This document shows positions 11,001 through 19,721 of a DNA stretch of 64,000 bases, one piece after another. The stretch comes from CAVTBX01 sp963733135 (GTDB taxonomy: Bacteria > Actinomycetota > Thermoleophilia > Gaiellales > Gaiellaceae), in contig CAVTBX010000006.1 of the NCBI GenBank assembly GCA_963733135.1, positions 1 through 64,000 of the forward strand. The letters run 5' to 3'. The position numbers and the translations under genes were made by a program. How positions within the stretch are numbered: the first letter of the stretch is position 1; each line of letters begins with the position of its first letter. The notes beneath the pieces are model-generated. The model did not search any database. It was not told the DNA's origin and saw only the letters and a list, made by a program, of their open reading frames with translations.

Positions 11001-12044
11001 GAGCGCGCGGATGCGGCGCGCGTTCTCGCTGCGGTCGGAGACGGCGTCTTCTTGGTCGACGAACGCGATGTCGTCCGGTACTGGAACCCGGCGGCGGAAA
11101 CCATCACAGGGCTTCCGCCCGGCGAGACGCTCGGGCGTCCGGTAACCGACGTCCTTCCGAGCTGGGCGAATGTCGGTCGTCTCGTCCCGGTGTCCAGCAT
11201 TCCAGGTGCCGCCGCGCGGCCCGAGACAGTTCCAGTCGAGGTGGACGGGCGCGAGCTCTGGCTTTCGATCGCGGGCGTGGGGTTCTCCGACGGGACCGTC
11301 TACGCCTTCCGCGACCTCACGGAGGAACGCAAGGTCGAAACCCTGAAGACCGAGTTCGTCGCCACGGCCTCCCACGAGCTGCGGACGCCGCTCGCCGCCG
11401 TGTACGGCGCCGCAATGACGCTGCGCCGTCGCGACGTCGTGCTCGACCAGGAGCTCCGCGAGCGGCTGCTCGACGTCATCTCGGAGGAGTCCGACAGGCT
11501 CGCCCACACGATCAACGACATCCTCTGGGCGAGTCGGCTCGAGGGTGGCAGTCTCGAACTGTCGTCCGACGCTTTCGAGGCGACGAGGCTTGCCGAGCAG
11601 GTCGTGGCGGCGGCCAAGACGCATCTCCCAAACGGGATCCTCATCCGGCTCGTGGCGGCGCCGGATCTCCCTCGAGTCGCGGCGGACGCGGACAAGACGC
11701 GGCAGGTGCTCACCAACCTCGTCGACAACGCGGTCAAGTACTCGCCAGATGGCGGGGCGGTCGAGATCCGGCTCGAAGCGAGGGAGCGAAGGCTGCGGTT
11801 CGCGGTGCGGGACGAGGGGCTCGGGATCCCACTGGCCGAGCAGGCTCGGATCTTCGACAAGTTCTATCGGCTCGACCCGAATCTCACCCGCGGGGTCGGC
11901 GGCACCGGCCTCGGCCTCTACATCTGCCGTGAGCTCATCCGCCACATGGGCGGGCGGATCTGGGTCGCCTCGGCCGAGGGCGAAGGCTCGACGTTCTTCT
12001 TCGAGCTGCCGCTGGCCGAGGACGCCGCAGACGCCGGCGGCTAG
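8066..12044 (+). CDS. Large multi-sensor histidine kinase (GAF/PAS repeats), 5' two-thirds frameshifted
   Basis: Mended across frames, the order is GAF (about 8230-8720), PAS (8720-9140), PAS (9150-9545), GAF (9560-10080), PAS (10100-10460), GAF (10480-11000), PAS (11000-11330), HisKA and HATPase_c. The reading frame is intact from 10557 to the end. The phospho-acceptor box is FVATASHELRTPLAAV. The ATP lid region shows the N-box VLTNLVDNAVKYSP, G1 DEGLGIP, F-box FDKFYR and G2 GGTGLGLYI. No transmembrane segment is evident, so a soluble sensor is likely. No response regulator is adjacent. The true start is uncertain (8066 or later). The frameshifts stop at about 10.5 kb, which marks the end of the damaged zone. 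Confidence 0.75.
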
Positions 12045-12046
12045 GC

Positions 12047-13006
12047 GTGGGCCGCTGGACGGCGCTCGTCGTCGGCGGGGTCATTCTCCTCGCGGCCGTC
12101 GGCATCGGTGACGCGATCCGAGGTGGGGACGCGGCGGAGGAAGCTCGGCCCGAACGCCGCGAGACCGACACGACTACGGCCGCGACCACGACGGCCCTGG
12201 CCGATCGACTCACGGTCGCCGAACGACTGGAGAGCCGAGGCGTGGGCGGGCTCCTGTACGTGACGGTCAGGCGCGGCGTTGGATGTCACATCGAGGTCAT
12301 CGCGCTCCCGACGCTCAGCAGATCGGTTCTCTCCGGCGTTCATTCGTGCCGGATCCGCGTCTCGCCCACGGGATTGGTTGCCGCCGGGGAGCCGTGCGGA
12401 GGTCGCGCCGAGCGCTTCCCGTCCCAGACACGGGTCGGCGTCAGGCGCCTGCGCGGTTGCGCTCCAGCCTGGCGGCCGAGCGGACGCCTCACGTTCGTCA
12501 ACCGGAGCGGAGACGTCGTCGAACTCGTCGAGCCGTGTGCCTCGGAACGCCCGTGCCTCCGTGTCGTCGTTCCGGGCGACCAGTTCCCGAAGGCTCCGCA
12601 CGACCTTGCATGGTTAGACCAGGATCGTCTGGCGGCCCTCGTTGGAGGACGTTTCCCGCTCGACCGGTCGCTCGCGATCTTCGATGACGGTCGACTGATC
12701 GCGAATCCAGGTCCGTGCTGCCCGGTGCGGGAGTATCTGCGAGCCGTCGGCGACAGGCTGCTCGTCCCGAGCGACGAGGCCCCCGGCGCGGTCCTCGGGT
12801 TCGATGACCGCGGCCGGCTCTCCGCCCGGCCTGCGCTTCCTCCGTTCCTCGCCGACGGGCTCGCCTATACGGCCTCAGCAGACGGGAGGTGGGTCGCCTC
12901 GACCCTCGGCGACACCGTGCAGATCTACTCGCTTGCGGAAGAGCGGCCACTCGACCCGATCGCCCTCGACGTGCGTGCGGTCGACCTCGGCTGGGTTGGC
13001 TCCTAG
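12047..13006 (+). CDS. Membrane-anchored hypothetical protein, possible beta-propeller
   Basis: GTG start two bases after the kinase stop, suggesting co-transcription. An N-terminal hydrophobic helix (GRWTALVVGGVILLAAVGIG) is followed by a Thr/Ala-rich linker and an exported domain with paired cysteines and repeating strand-turn units (for example LAWLDQDRLAALVGG and LAYTASADGRWVASTLGD). The units recall TolB/WD40-like propellers. I do not recognise a specific family. A role as an extracytoplasmic partner of the upstream kinase is only suggested by position. The end overlaps the convergent zincin gene by 4 bp. Confidence 0.6.
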   Translation: MGRWTALVVGGVILLAAVGIGDAIRGGDAAEEARPERRETDTTTAATTTALADRLTVAERLESRGVGGLLYVTVRRGVGCHIEVIALPTLSRSVLSGVHSCRIRVSPTGLVAAGEPCGGRAERFPSQTRVGVRRLRGCAPAWRPSGRLTFVNRSGDVVELVEPCASERPCLRVVVPGDQFPKAPHDLAWLDQDRLAALVGGRFPLDRSLAIFDDGRLIANPGPCCPVREYLRAVGDRLLVPSDEAPGAVLGFDDRGRLSARPALPPFLADGLAYTASADGRWVASTLGDTVQIYSLAEERPLDPIALDVRAVDLGWVGS

Positions 13007-13338
13007 CTCCAGCCGAGCTCGTCGAGCCGGTCCTCGTCGATCCCGAAATGGTGGGCGATCTCGTGGAGGACGGTAATGCGGATCTCCTCCTCGAGGAGCT
13101 CAGGGTCGTCGCCGAACTCGGCTTCGAGCGGCAGTCGATAGATCTCGATCTTGTCCGGTAGGGCGCCCGCGTACGACTCTGCCCCACGGCTCGTGAGCGG
13201 CACGCCGGTGTAGAGCCCGTAGAGGTCGGAGTCCTCGGGGTTCTCGTCCTCGACCACGATCGCGACGTTCGACATCGCCCGGCGCAGGTCGTCAGGCAGC
13301 GACTCGACCGCGCGCCTCACGTGCTCCTCAAAGCTCAA
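13003..13338 (-). CDS. Metallopeptidase family protein (zincin, PF06262-like)
   Basis: A 111-residue protein with the motif HEIAHHFGID, which fits HExxHxxGxxD of the small actinobacterial 'zincin_1' family. His-Glu-His and the downstream Asp would bind zinc. There is no signal peptide, so it is cytosolic. The start codon overlaps the stop of the rhomboid gene (ATGA type), so the two are translationally coupled. The substrate is unknown for the family. Confidence 0.85.
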   Translation of the reverse strand: MSFEEHVRRAVESLPDDLRRAMSNVAIVVEDENPEDSDLYGLYTGVPLTSRGAESYAGALPDKIEIYRLPLEAEFGDDPELLEEEIRITVLHEIAHHFGIDEDRLDELGWS

Positions 13339-14036
13339 TAGGTCGCCCTGAGCGGCCGTGGCCGGCCGGTCGCGAACGCTTTCGCTACCAGCAGCCCGAA
13401 CGCGATGCCGCCGAGATGGGCGAAGTAGGCGACGCCGCCGCCCGACTCCGGGTGCATGAAGGAGTAGCTGCCGATGATGAGCTGGTAGACGAAGTAGACG
13501 CCGAGAAAGACGATCGCCGGCACGGGGAAGATGAAGAAGGGCGGGATGAAGCTCAGGATCTTCGAGTGCGGCACCAGCACGAAGTACGCGCCGAGCACGG
13601 CCGATATCGCCCCGCTCGCGCCCAGGTTCGGGATCTCGGCGTCCCCTGGGGCACCGAATCCGAGCGTGACGAACGACTGCGCCGCGGTCGCTGCGAGCCC
13701 TCCGAGGACGTAGAACGCGACGAAGCGCACGCGGCCGAGGGTGTCCTCGACGTTGTTCCCGAAGATCCAGAGAAACAGCATGTTGCCGAGCAAGTGCGCC
13801 CAGCTCGCATGCATGAACATCGACGTGAGTGCGTTCAGCGGCCAGTCGAGACCCAGGTTCGGGCAGGAGCTCTCGACCTCACACGGGAAGTACGAGGCCT
13901 CGACGACGGACGCCTCGAACTCACGGCCGGCGCCCATGTTCTCGTACAGGATCCAGACGAGCACGTTCGCGGCGATGAGCGAGACCGTGACGATCGGGAA
14001 GTGCCTCGTCGGGACGTTGTCCTTGAGCGGAAGCAC
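13335..14036 (-). CDS. Rhomboid family intramembrane serine protease
   Basis: A 233-residue polytopic membrane protein. It has the catalytic Ser motif GASGAISAVLG, the catalytic His in a late helix (YFAHLGGIAFG), and the early conserved segment HASWAHLLGNMLFLWIFG. The loop after the first helix carries a Cys-containing insertion (YFPCEVESSCP), common in this subgroup. It should cleave membrane-embedded substrates. It lies 12 bp after the ornithine carbamoyltransferase gene and overlaps the downstream zincin gene, forming a four-gene minus-strand run from 15946. Confidence 0.93.
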   Translation of the reverse strand: MLPLKDNVPTRHFPIVTVSLIAANVLVWILYENMGAGREFEASVVEASYFPCEVESSCPNLGLDWPLNALTSMFMHASWAHLLGNMLFLWIFGNNVEDTLGRVRFVAFYVLGGLAATAAQSFVTLGFGAPGDAEIPNLGASGAISAVLGAYFVLVPHSKILSFIPPFFIFPVPAIVFLGVYFVYQLIIGSYSFMHPESGGGVAYFAHLGGIAFGLLVAKAFATGRPRPLRATY

Positions 14037-14048
14037 GCGTGTGGAGCG

Positions 14049-15029
14049 TCAGCGGACGACGAGCGCGAGCAGCGCCTTCTGGGCGTGGAGCCGGTTCTCC
14101 GCCTGATCCCACGCGGCCGAGCGCTGCCCGTGGAGCACGTCCTTGGCAACCTCCTCCCCGTAGTGCGCGGGGAGGCAGTGCATGACGATCACCCGGTCTG
14201 ACCCGAGGTCGAGCAGCTTCGTGTCGATCCCGAATCCCTGGAGGTCCGCGAGGCGGCGCTCGCGCTCTTCGTCCTGGCCCATGCTCGTCCACACGTCGGT
14301 GTAGAGGACGTCCGCGCCGGTCGCGGCCTCGCGTGCGTCTCGGATGAGCGTCACCGAGCCGCCGGACTCTGATGCCGCGGCCTCGGCCCAGCCGACCACC
14401 TCTCCGCTCGGCTCGTAGCCCTCCGGCGTCGCCGCCACGAAGTCCACCCCGAGCTTGGCGCAGGCGACCATCAGCGAGTGGCAGACGTTGTTTCCGTCGC
14501 CGAAGTAGGCGACGCGAACGCCCTCGAGCTCCTCGAAGCGTTCGCGGATCGTGAAGACGTCCGCCAGCGCCTGGCACGGGTGGAACTCGTCGGTCAGCCC
14601 GTTGATCACCGGGATGTCCGCGTGCTCGGCAAGGCCGTCGACGTCCGCCTGGGCGAACGTGCGGATCATGATCCCGTCTAGGTAGCGGGAGAGCACCTTG
14701 GCGGTGTCCTCGATCGTCTCGCCGCGGCCGAGCTGGAGGTCGCCGGCCGCGAGGTAGAGGGGCGTCCCGCCGAGCTGTGCGAAGCCGACCTCGAAGCTGA
14801 CGCGCGTCCGGGTCGAGGGCTTCTGGAAGATCATCCCGAGCGTGCGCCCTTCGAGCAGCCGGTGCGGCACCCGCTCGCGCTGGCGGGCCTTCAGGCGGAC
14901 GGCGACGTCGAGCACGAGCCGGAGCTCTTCGCCGCTCCAGTCATTGACGCGAAGGAAGTCGCGGCCTTTCAGGTGAGCCGGTACCGCAGTGGCCGAAAGC
15001 ACGGCCGGATGGTACCCGTGGCCTCCCAC
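14049..15029 (-). CDS. argF: Ornithine carbamoyltransferase
   Basis: Catalyses ornithine + carbamoyl phosphate to citrulline, or the reverse in catabolism. It has the carbamoyl phosphate motif KPSTRTR, HPCQALADVFTI, the DVWTSMGQ loop and the ornithine-site HCLPA (MHCLPAHYGEE). The 326-residue length includes about 20 extra N-terminal residues. GTG at 15029 follows the carbamate kinase stop by 14 bp with an AAGGCGG-like ribosome site; a GTG at 15002 is an alternative. Pairing with carbamate kinase favours a catabolic (ArcB-like) role, but no arginine deiminase is in the window, so anabolic ArgF cannot be excluded. Confidence 0.9.
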   Translation of the reverse strand: MGGHGYHPAVLSATAVPAHLKGRDFLRVNDWSGEELRLVLDVAVRLKARQRERVPHRLLEGRTLGMIFQKPSTRTRVSFEVGFAQLGGTPLYLAAGDLQLGRGETIEDTAKVLSRYLDGIMIRTFAQADVDGLAEHADIPVINGLTDEFHPCQALADVFTIRERFEELEGVRVAYFGDGNNVCHSLMVACAKLGVDFVAATPEGYEPSGEVVGWAEAAASESGGSVTLIRDAREAATGADVLYTDVWTSMGQDEERERRLADLQGFGIDTKLLDLGSDRVIVMHCLPAHYGEEVAKDVLHGQRSAAWDQAENRLHAQKALLALVVR

Positions 15030-15043
15030 GCGACCCGCCGCCT

Positions 15044-15946
15044 TCAGCCCGGGACGATCCTCGTGCCGGCCTCAGCCTTCAGGAGAGCGTCGGCGCTCGT
15101 GACGAGGGCCTCGCCGCCGGTCTCCGCCACGAAGCGGAACGCGGCCGCGACCTTGGGCCGCATGCTCCCGGCCGGGAGCTCGTCAAGAATGGCGTCATCC
15201 CGGCCGGGGCGGAGTTCGGCCACGGGCTCGGCGTCAGGTTCGCCGTAGTTCCGGTAGACGGCGGCGACCTGCGTGAGGATCACGAGCCGGTCGGCCCCGA
15301 GCGCGGTCGCGAGGAGCGCGCTCGCGAGATCCTTGTCGATCACGGCGTCTGCCCCTTCGAGCCGGCCTCTGCGCCGCACGACGGGAATCCCGCCGCCGCC
15401 TGCGGCCACGACGGCAGCATTCGACTCCACGAGAGCCCGGATCGTCGCGAGCTCGACGACCGCCTGCGGCTCGGGCGATGGCACGACGCGCCGGAAGCCG
15501 CGGCCGGAGTCCTCGACGAGCGTCCAGCCGCGATCCTCGCGCAGCTCGGTCGTCTGGCCCTCGTCGTAGAAGGGCCCGATCGGCTTCGTCGGGTGCTCGA
15601 AGGCCGGGTCGTCAGGATCGACCTCGACGTGCGTGAGCATCACGGCCACCTCCCGCTCGACGACCACCGGGAGCTCGGCCGCGACCAGAGACCCGATCTC
15701 GCCCTGGGTGAGCGCGACGGCGAGCCAGAGCGGGAGCGGGGGAGCCTCGGCCGCACCCGCCTCCTGGCGTAGGAGCTCGTTGCCGACCTGGGGCCCGTTC
15801 CCGTGGGTGACGACCACCGGTCCCGCCTGGAGGATCTCGCGCGCCGCGGCGAGCGTCTCGGCCAGGTTGGCCCGCTGCTCGGCCGCCGTGCCACGCTCGT
15901 CTTTCCGCAGGAGGGCGTTTCCACCAAGTGCGAGGACGGTGAGCAC
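15044..15946 (-). CDS. arcC: Carbamate kinase
   Basis: Interconverts carbamoyl phosphate + ADP and carbamate + ATP. The protein (300 residues) shows LTVLALGGNALL at the N-terminus, VVTHGNGPQVGNEL, AAGGGGIPVV and SMRPKVAAAFRF, all characteristic of ArcC. I chose GTG at 15946 because the family begins right at the LALGGNA strand, although the frame is open far upstream. It is the first gene of the run arcC, argF, rhomboid, zincin. ATP from carbamoyl phosphate would be the expected output if the OTC works catabolically. Confidence 0.92.
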   Translation of the reverse strand: MLTVLALGGNALLRKDERGTAAEQRANLAETLAAAREILQAGPVVVTHGNGPQVGNELLRQEAGAAEAPPLPLWLAVALTQGEIGSLVAAELPVVVEREVAVMLTHVEVDPDDPAFEHPTKPIGPFYDEGQTTELREDRGWTLVEDSGRGFRRVVPSPEPQAVVELATIRALVESNAAVVAAGGGGIPVVRRRGRLEGADAVIDKDLASALLATALGADRLVILTQVAAVYRNYGEPDAEPVAELRPGRDDAILDELPAGSMRPKVAAAFRFVAETGGEALVTSADALLKAEAGTRIVPG

Positions 15947-16043
15947 GGAGTGGGATTCGCAACTGACCTGCGGCGATCCTGCGACGAGGGCGCCGGCGGG
16001 CAGGAGGCTTGACAGCGAACCGCCGAGGGCGTTGAGTCGCGCG

Positions 16044-16696
16044 ATGCGGAGAGTGCTCGTGGCCGGGGTCGCAGCCCTGGCGATCTGTCTGCCGGGCAGC
16101 TCACCGTCGAGTTCGAGGACTCGGGACTCGACGACGCCGAGCTTCGCTACGTGCCCGACTACCGCGCCGCCTCGCGGAGTCCGGAGATGACCCTGCCGGG
16201 CTACAACCTCGGCGACCCGACACTCGAGATCGTCTCGGTTCCCTACGCAACGCAGTTCGGGGAGCAAGGCGCCGACTTCCCGTCGTACTCGCGGGCGCAG
16301 TTCGTGCTGGCCGTGACACGCCCGGCCGCGACCTACTCCGTGAAGCTGCTCCTGCCGATCATCATCGTGCTGATCTCGGCGGCGCTCATGTTCATCGTCC
16401 GCCCAGACTTCGTCGAAGGCCGCATCGGGATCGGGATCACGGCGCTCCTCACGCTGGTCGCGCTGCAGCTGACCACCAACTCGGCGCTTCCGGAGGTGAA
16501 CTACCTCCTGATGATCGACAAGATCTACATCGCGTCGTACGCATTCATCGTGGCAAGCCTTGGCCTCGTGGCGCGGACGTCGTGGCTGGTCGGAGATCTC
16601 GACCACGCCGTTCGGTTCGACCGTCGAAGCCTCGGCATTGTGGCGGGCGGTTATCTGCTCGTGCTGGCCCTGATCGTGGGCCTCCAGCTCAGCTAG
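16044..16696 (+). pseudogene. Pentameric ligand-gated ion channel-like protein, short extracellular domain, one frameshift
   Basis: From about 16100 the frame reads LTVEFEDSGLDDAELRYVPDY, a short beta-rich segment, then four hydrophobic helices. Helix 1 is YSVKLLLPIIIVLISAALMF. Helices 2-3 run through GIGITALLTLVALQLTTNSA, LPEVNYLLMIDKIYIASYAF. A final helix is IVAGGYLLVLALIVGLQL. The LLP entry to helix 1 and the 'LPevxYlxxiDk' link between helices 2 and 3 are features of prokaryotic Cys-loop channels (GLIC/ELIC type). A signal peptide (MRRVLVAGVAALAICLPGSS) lies one frame away, so a single indel near 16090 separates it from the rest. The extracellular part is only about half the usual 200 residues. 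Confidence 0.55.
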
Positions 16697-16860
16697 AGGC
16701 TTGATGTGAATGTGGCGGAGCCGCGGATGCCGTCTCAGACACGGCGTCAGGACGTCCCGTCGCCCTTGCACGGGCCACCGGCCCGTGTCGCGGACGCCGA
16801 AACGCCCTGGCTTGGTCTGTGGCGCCCCCACGGGGCGCCAGTTTCACATCAAGCCTCTAG
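16693..16860. repeat. Long hairpin element, family A copy 1
   Basis: A 168-bp element bounded by CTAG on both sides, with terminal arms GAGGCTTGATGTGAA / TTCACATCAAGCCTC. Its left CTAG contains the stop codon of the channel-like gene. The minus-strand GTPase stop follows the right end by 9 bp, after GAGGGTTC. Inside are further hairpins, including CACGGGCC-ACC-GGCCCGTG. Copy 2 is at 54801-54969 and a shortened copy at 36874-36972. A bidirectional terminator is likely, as it sits between convergent genes. Confidence 0.85.
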
Positions 16861-16868
16861 GAGGGTTC

Positions 16869-18212
16869 CTAGCTTGCGACCGGTGCCTGCGCGTCGAGGA
16901 TGCCGCGCTCGGCCAGAACGGCCGCGATCGTCGGCTCGCCCAGCTCCTGGAGCCGGTAGCCGACCCTGAGCGCCGGCTTGTCGATCTCGATGATCTTCCT
17001 GAGGTCGATCGGCGTGCCGATCAGGACGAGGTCGGCGTCCGAGCGCTCGATCGTCTCGCGGAGCTCCTCGCGCTGCTTCGTGCCGTAGCCCATCGCGGGG
17101 AGGAGCTCGCCGACGTGCGGGTAGCGCTCGAACGTCTTCGCGATCGAGCCAACGGCGACGGGGCGCGGGTCGACGAGCTCCGCGGCGCCGTACTGGCGCG
17201 CCGCGAGGACGGCGGCTCCGTAGGCCATCTCGCCGTGCGTCAGGGTCGGCCCGTCCTCGATCGCCAGCACACGCTTTCCTCGAATCTCTTCCTCGTTTCC
17301 TTCGACGACGAAGGGCGAGGCCGCGCGGATCACGGTTGCGCCGGGGTTCACCTCGGCGATCGACCTGAAGACCGCGTCGATCCCGTCTGGCGGCGCGCTG
17401 TCGACCTTGTTGACGACGCAGACATCCGCCATGCGGAGGTTCTGCTCGCCCGGGTGGTAGCGCGTCTCGTGCCCGGCCCGGTGCGGGTCGCAGACGACGA
17501 TATGGACGTCGGGCGCGATGAACGGGGTGTCGTTGTTGCCGCCGTCCCAGAGGATCACGTCCGCCTCCTCCTCAGCTGCGGTCAGAATGGCCGCGTAGTC
17601 GATGCCGGCAAACACGAGGTTGCCCTCGGCCAGATGAGGCTCGTACTCCTCGCGCTCCTCGATCGTGCAGTCGGCGGCATCCAGGTCCTCGTAGCGCTCG
17701 AACCGCTGGACGACCTGCTTCGTCAGGTCGCCGTAGGGCATCGGGTGCCGCAGGACGGCGACGCGCTTGCCATCGTCGCGAAGCACTCTTGCGACGTGCC
17801 GGGTCGTCTGGCTCTTGCCTGAGCCTGTGCGAACCGCGCAGACGGCGACGACGGGCTTCGAGGAGGCGAGTTCGGTCGAGCGCGGGCCCATGAGTCGGAA
17901 GTCCGCTCCCGCTGCGAGCGCCCGCGAGGCGACGTGCATCACGTGCTCGTGCGTCACGTCGGAGTAGGCGAACACGACCTCGTCGATCCGTTCGCGGACA
18001 ACGAGCTCGACGAGCTCCTCCTCCGGCACGATCGGAATCCCGTGTACGTAGTGCTCGCCGGCGAGCTCCGTAGGATAGACGCGCCCGTCGATGTCCGGGA
18101 TCTGCGTAGCCGTGAAGGCGACGACCTCGATGTCCTCTCGATCGCGAAAGGCCACGTTGAAGTTGTGGAAGTCGCGGCCGGCCGCGCCTGCGATGACGAC
18201 CCGGGTGCTCAC
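16869..18212 (-). CDS. COG2403-type GTPase, cyclic 2,3-diphosphoglycerate synthetase-like
   Basis: A 447-residue protein with an N-terminal Rossmann-like part (RVVIAGAAGRDFHNFN) and a central P-loop NTPase with GSGKSQTTRH (about residues 131-140). Later nucleotide-binding pieces are DVILWDGGNND and CVVNKVDSA (NKxD base-recognition motif). This matches the predicted GTPase family related to archaeal cyclic 2,3-diphosphoglycerate synthetase. Its actual reaction in bacteria is not established, to my knowledge. The GTG start overlaps the stop of the M3-like peptidase (GTGA), so they are coupled. Carbamate kinase and OTC genes lie just beyond the channel-like gene, a neighbourhood I associate with this family. 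Confidence 0.75.
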   Translation of the reverse strand: MSTRVVIAGAAGRDFHNFNVAFRDREDIEVVAFTATQIPDIDGRVYPTELAGEHYVHGIPIVPEEELVELVVRERIDEVVFAYSDVTHEHVMHVASRALAAGADFRLMGPRSTELASSKPVVAVCAVRTGSGKSQTTRHVARVLRDDGKRVAVLRHPMPYGDLTKQVVQRFERYEDLDAADCTIEEREEYEPHLAEGNLVFAGIDYAAILTAAEEEADVILWDGGNNDTPFIAPDVHIVVCDPHRAGHETRYHPGEQNLRMADVCVVNKVDSAPPDGIDAVFRSIAEVNPGATVIRAASPFVVEGNEEEIRGKRVLAIEDGPTLTHGEMAYGAAVLAARQYGAAELVDPRPVAVGSIAKTFERYPHVGELLPAMGYGTKQREELRETIERSDADLVLIGTPIDLRKIIEIDKPALRVGYRLQELGEPTIAAVLAERGILDAQAPVAS

Positions 18213-19699
18213 GCGCGCAACGGCTCCTCGATCCGCTCGGCAACGGCGGCGAGGTCGAGCTCGACGCCCGCCACCTCCCGGAGGATCTCATCCCCGTTCA
18301 TGCTCTGGCCCTCGTTCCAGAGCTCCCGAAGCAGAGAGCCCGCCTCGCGGCGGGAGAACCACGCGTTTCCGAACTCCGCCCTGAGATGCGCCCGAAGCTG
18401 CGCCTCGAAGGCCCACGAGCGGAGGTAGCCGATGGCGTAGAAGCCCTCATCCACATCGGCGAGGAAATCGGCGCCCGACGGCTCGATCTTGGTCGCGTCG
18501 CCAAGGATCTCGACGTAGCGCTCCCGCATCGGCTCGAGCTCGGGCGCGCTGTGGAGCTCGAGCTCGTAGAGGAGCTTGGCTGCATAACGGCGGGCGAGGT
18601 AGAGATGGAGCGCGGCCCCTTCGGCCGCGAACTCCTGCGGGCGGCCGAAGTCGAGGCGGCGTGAGAGCCAGACCGGGTCGTCGACGAGCCGCTCGAGGAG
18701 CGCGGCCCAGCCCTCGCTGACGGTCGGGTCGCCCAGGCGTCTGTGCTCGACCGGAAGCGAGGCGCGGATGTGAGCGAAATGCTCGGTGTGCCCGGCCTCG
18801 TGGAAGAGAGCGCGCCAGTCGTCGGCGCCGCCCTGCGGCTGGATCACGAGCACGACTCGGCCGGGAACCTCGATGGGCGCGCAGAAGGCGCGCGGCGACT
18901 TCAAGGGCCGGCGCTCGACGTCAAGTTCGACGTTGGCCTGGCTTCGGAGGTCGATACCGAGATCCGTGAGCGTCGCCTCGAGCGCAGGGAGCATCGCGTC
19001 AGCGGGGAAACCCTCGTCCCACTCGGGTGCTCGGAAGACGCGCCCGACGTCGTAGCGCTTTGCGCCGTCGAGCCCTACGCCGACCCGAGCTCGGAAGACC
19101 TCGTCGAGCGTGTCGACGTACTCGTCCTCCGTCGCGGTCAGGAGAGCGCGGCACTGCTCCTCCATGCGTTCGAGCGGGAAGCGGAAGCGCTCGTAGAGCT
19201 CGCGGTACGTTGACGCGCCGAGCTTGAGCGTCGCCTCGCGCCGTTCCTCCGCGGCCTCGAGGTAGAGCGGGAGCATGTGCTCCTCGTTGAGCTCCACGCG
19301 GGCGGTCTCGAGTCGCGCGCGACGCTCGCGGTCGGGCTCGTTCGCCATTCTCGGCCGCAGCTCGCGGAAGCCGATCGTCTCGCCGTCCATCTCCGTCGTC
19401 AGTGACGCCTCGAGGTTTGCCAGCCGCTCCGACTGCTCGCGGGTCAGTGCGCCGAGCCACCCCTCGCAGGCGAAACGCCAGAGCTCGGTGAGCTCCGGGC
19501 TCTCGGCGGCGGTCGCCTGGAGCCGTTCAGCCTGCTCTAGCGTAGTCAAGTCGGCGTAGCGCTCATAGATCGGCGCGACGTCCAGAGTCGCCTTGTGCCC
19601 AGCGAAGTGAAGGTAGAACTCCTCGTCGATCGCCGCGATGAAACGGTCGGCCTCTTCGCGGTATGCGTCGAGGTCGCTCCCGGCGAGTGACGCGGCCAT
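18209..19699 (-). CDS. M3-like zinc metallopeptidase (oligoendopeptidase type)
   Basis: A 496-residue, mostly helical protein. The motif FHEAGHTEHF fits HExGHxxH of family M3, and SEGWAALLERL about 25-30 residues later would supply the third zinc ligand (Glu). It has no signal peptide, so it is probably a cytosolic oligopeptidase. It is shorter than typical M3 oligopeptidases (about 600). I take ATG 19699 as the start because the upstream in-frame extension runs into the divergent yjbQ gene. It is co-transcribed with the GTPase gene, with a 4-bp overlap. Confidence 0.75.
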   Translation of the reverse strand: MAASLAGSDLDAYREEADRFIAAIDEEFYLHFAGHKATLDVAPIYERYADLTTLEQAERLQATAAESPELTELWRFACEGWLGALTREQSERLANLEASLTTEMDGETIGFRELRPRMANEPDRERRARLETARVELNEEHMLPLYLEAAEERREATLKLGASTYRELYERFRFPLERMEEQCRALLTATEDEYVDTLDEVFRARVGVGLDGAKRYDVGRVFRAPEWDEGFPADAMLPALEATLTDLGIDLRSQANVELDVERRPLKSPRAFCAPIEVPGRVVLVIQPQGGADDWRALFHEAGHTEHFAHIRASLPVEHRRLGDPTVSEGWAALLERLVDDPVWLSRRLDFGRPQEFAAEGAALHLYLARRYAAKLLYELELHSAPELEPMRERYVEILGDATKIEPSGADFLADVDEGFYAIGYLRSWAFEAQLRAHLRAEFGNAWFSRREAGSLLRELWNEGQSMNGDEILREVAGVELDLAAVAERIEEPLRA

Positions 19700-19721
19700 C
19701 GGTCGCGTAGGATACCGCCCC

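Noticed and set aside
12047..13006. Anti-sigma factor partner of the sensor kinase
   Set aside because: It has one helix and an exported domain, but no zinc-finger or anti-sigma motif and no sigma-factor gene nearby.
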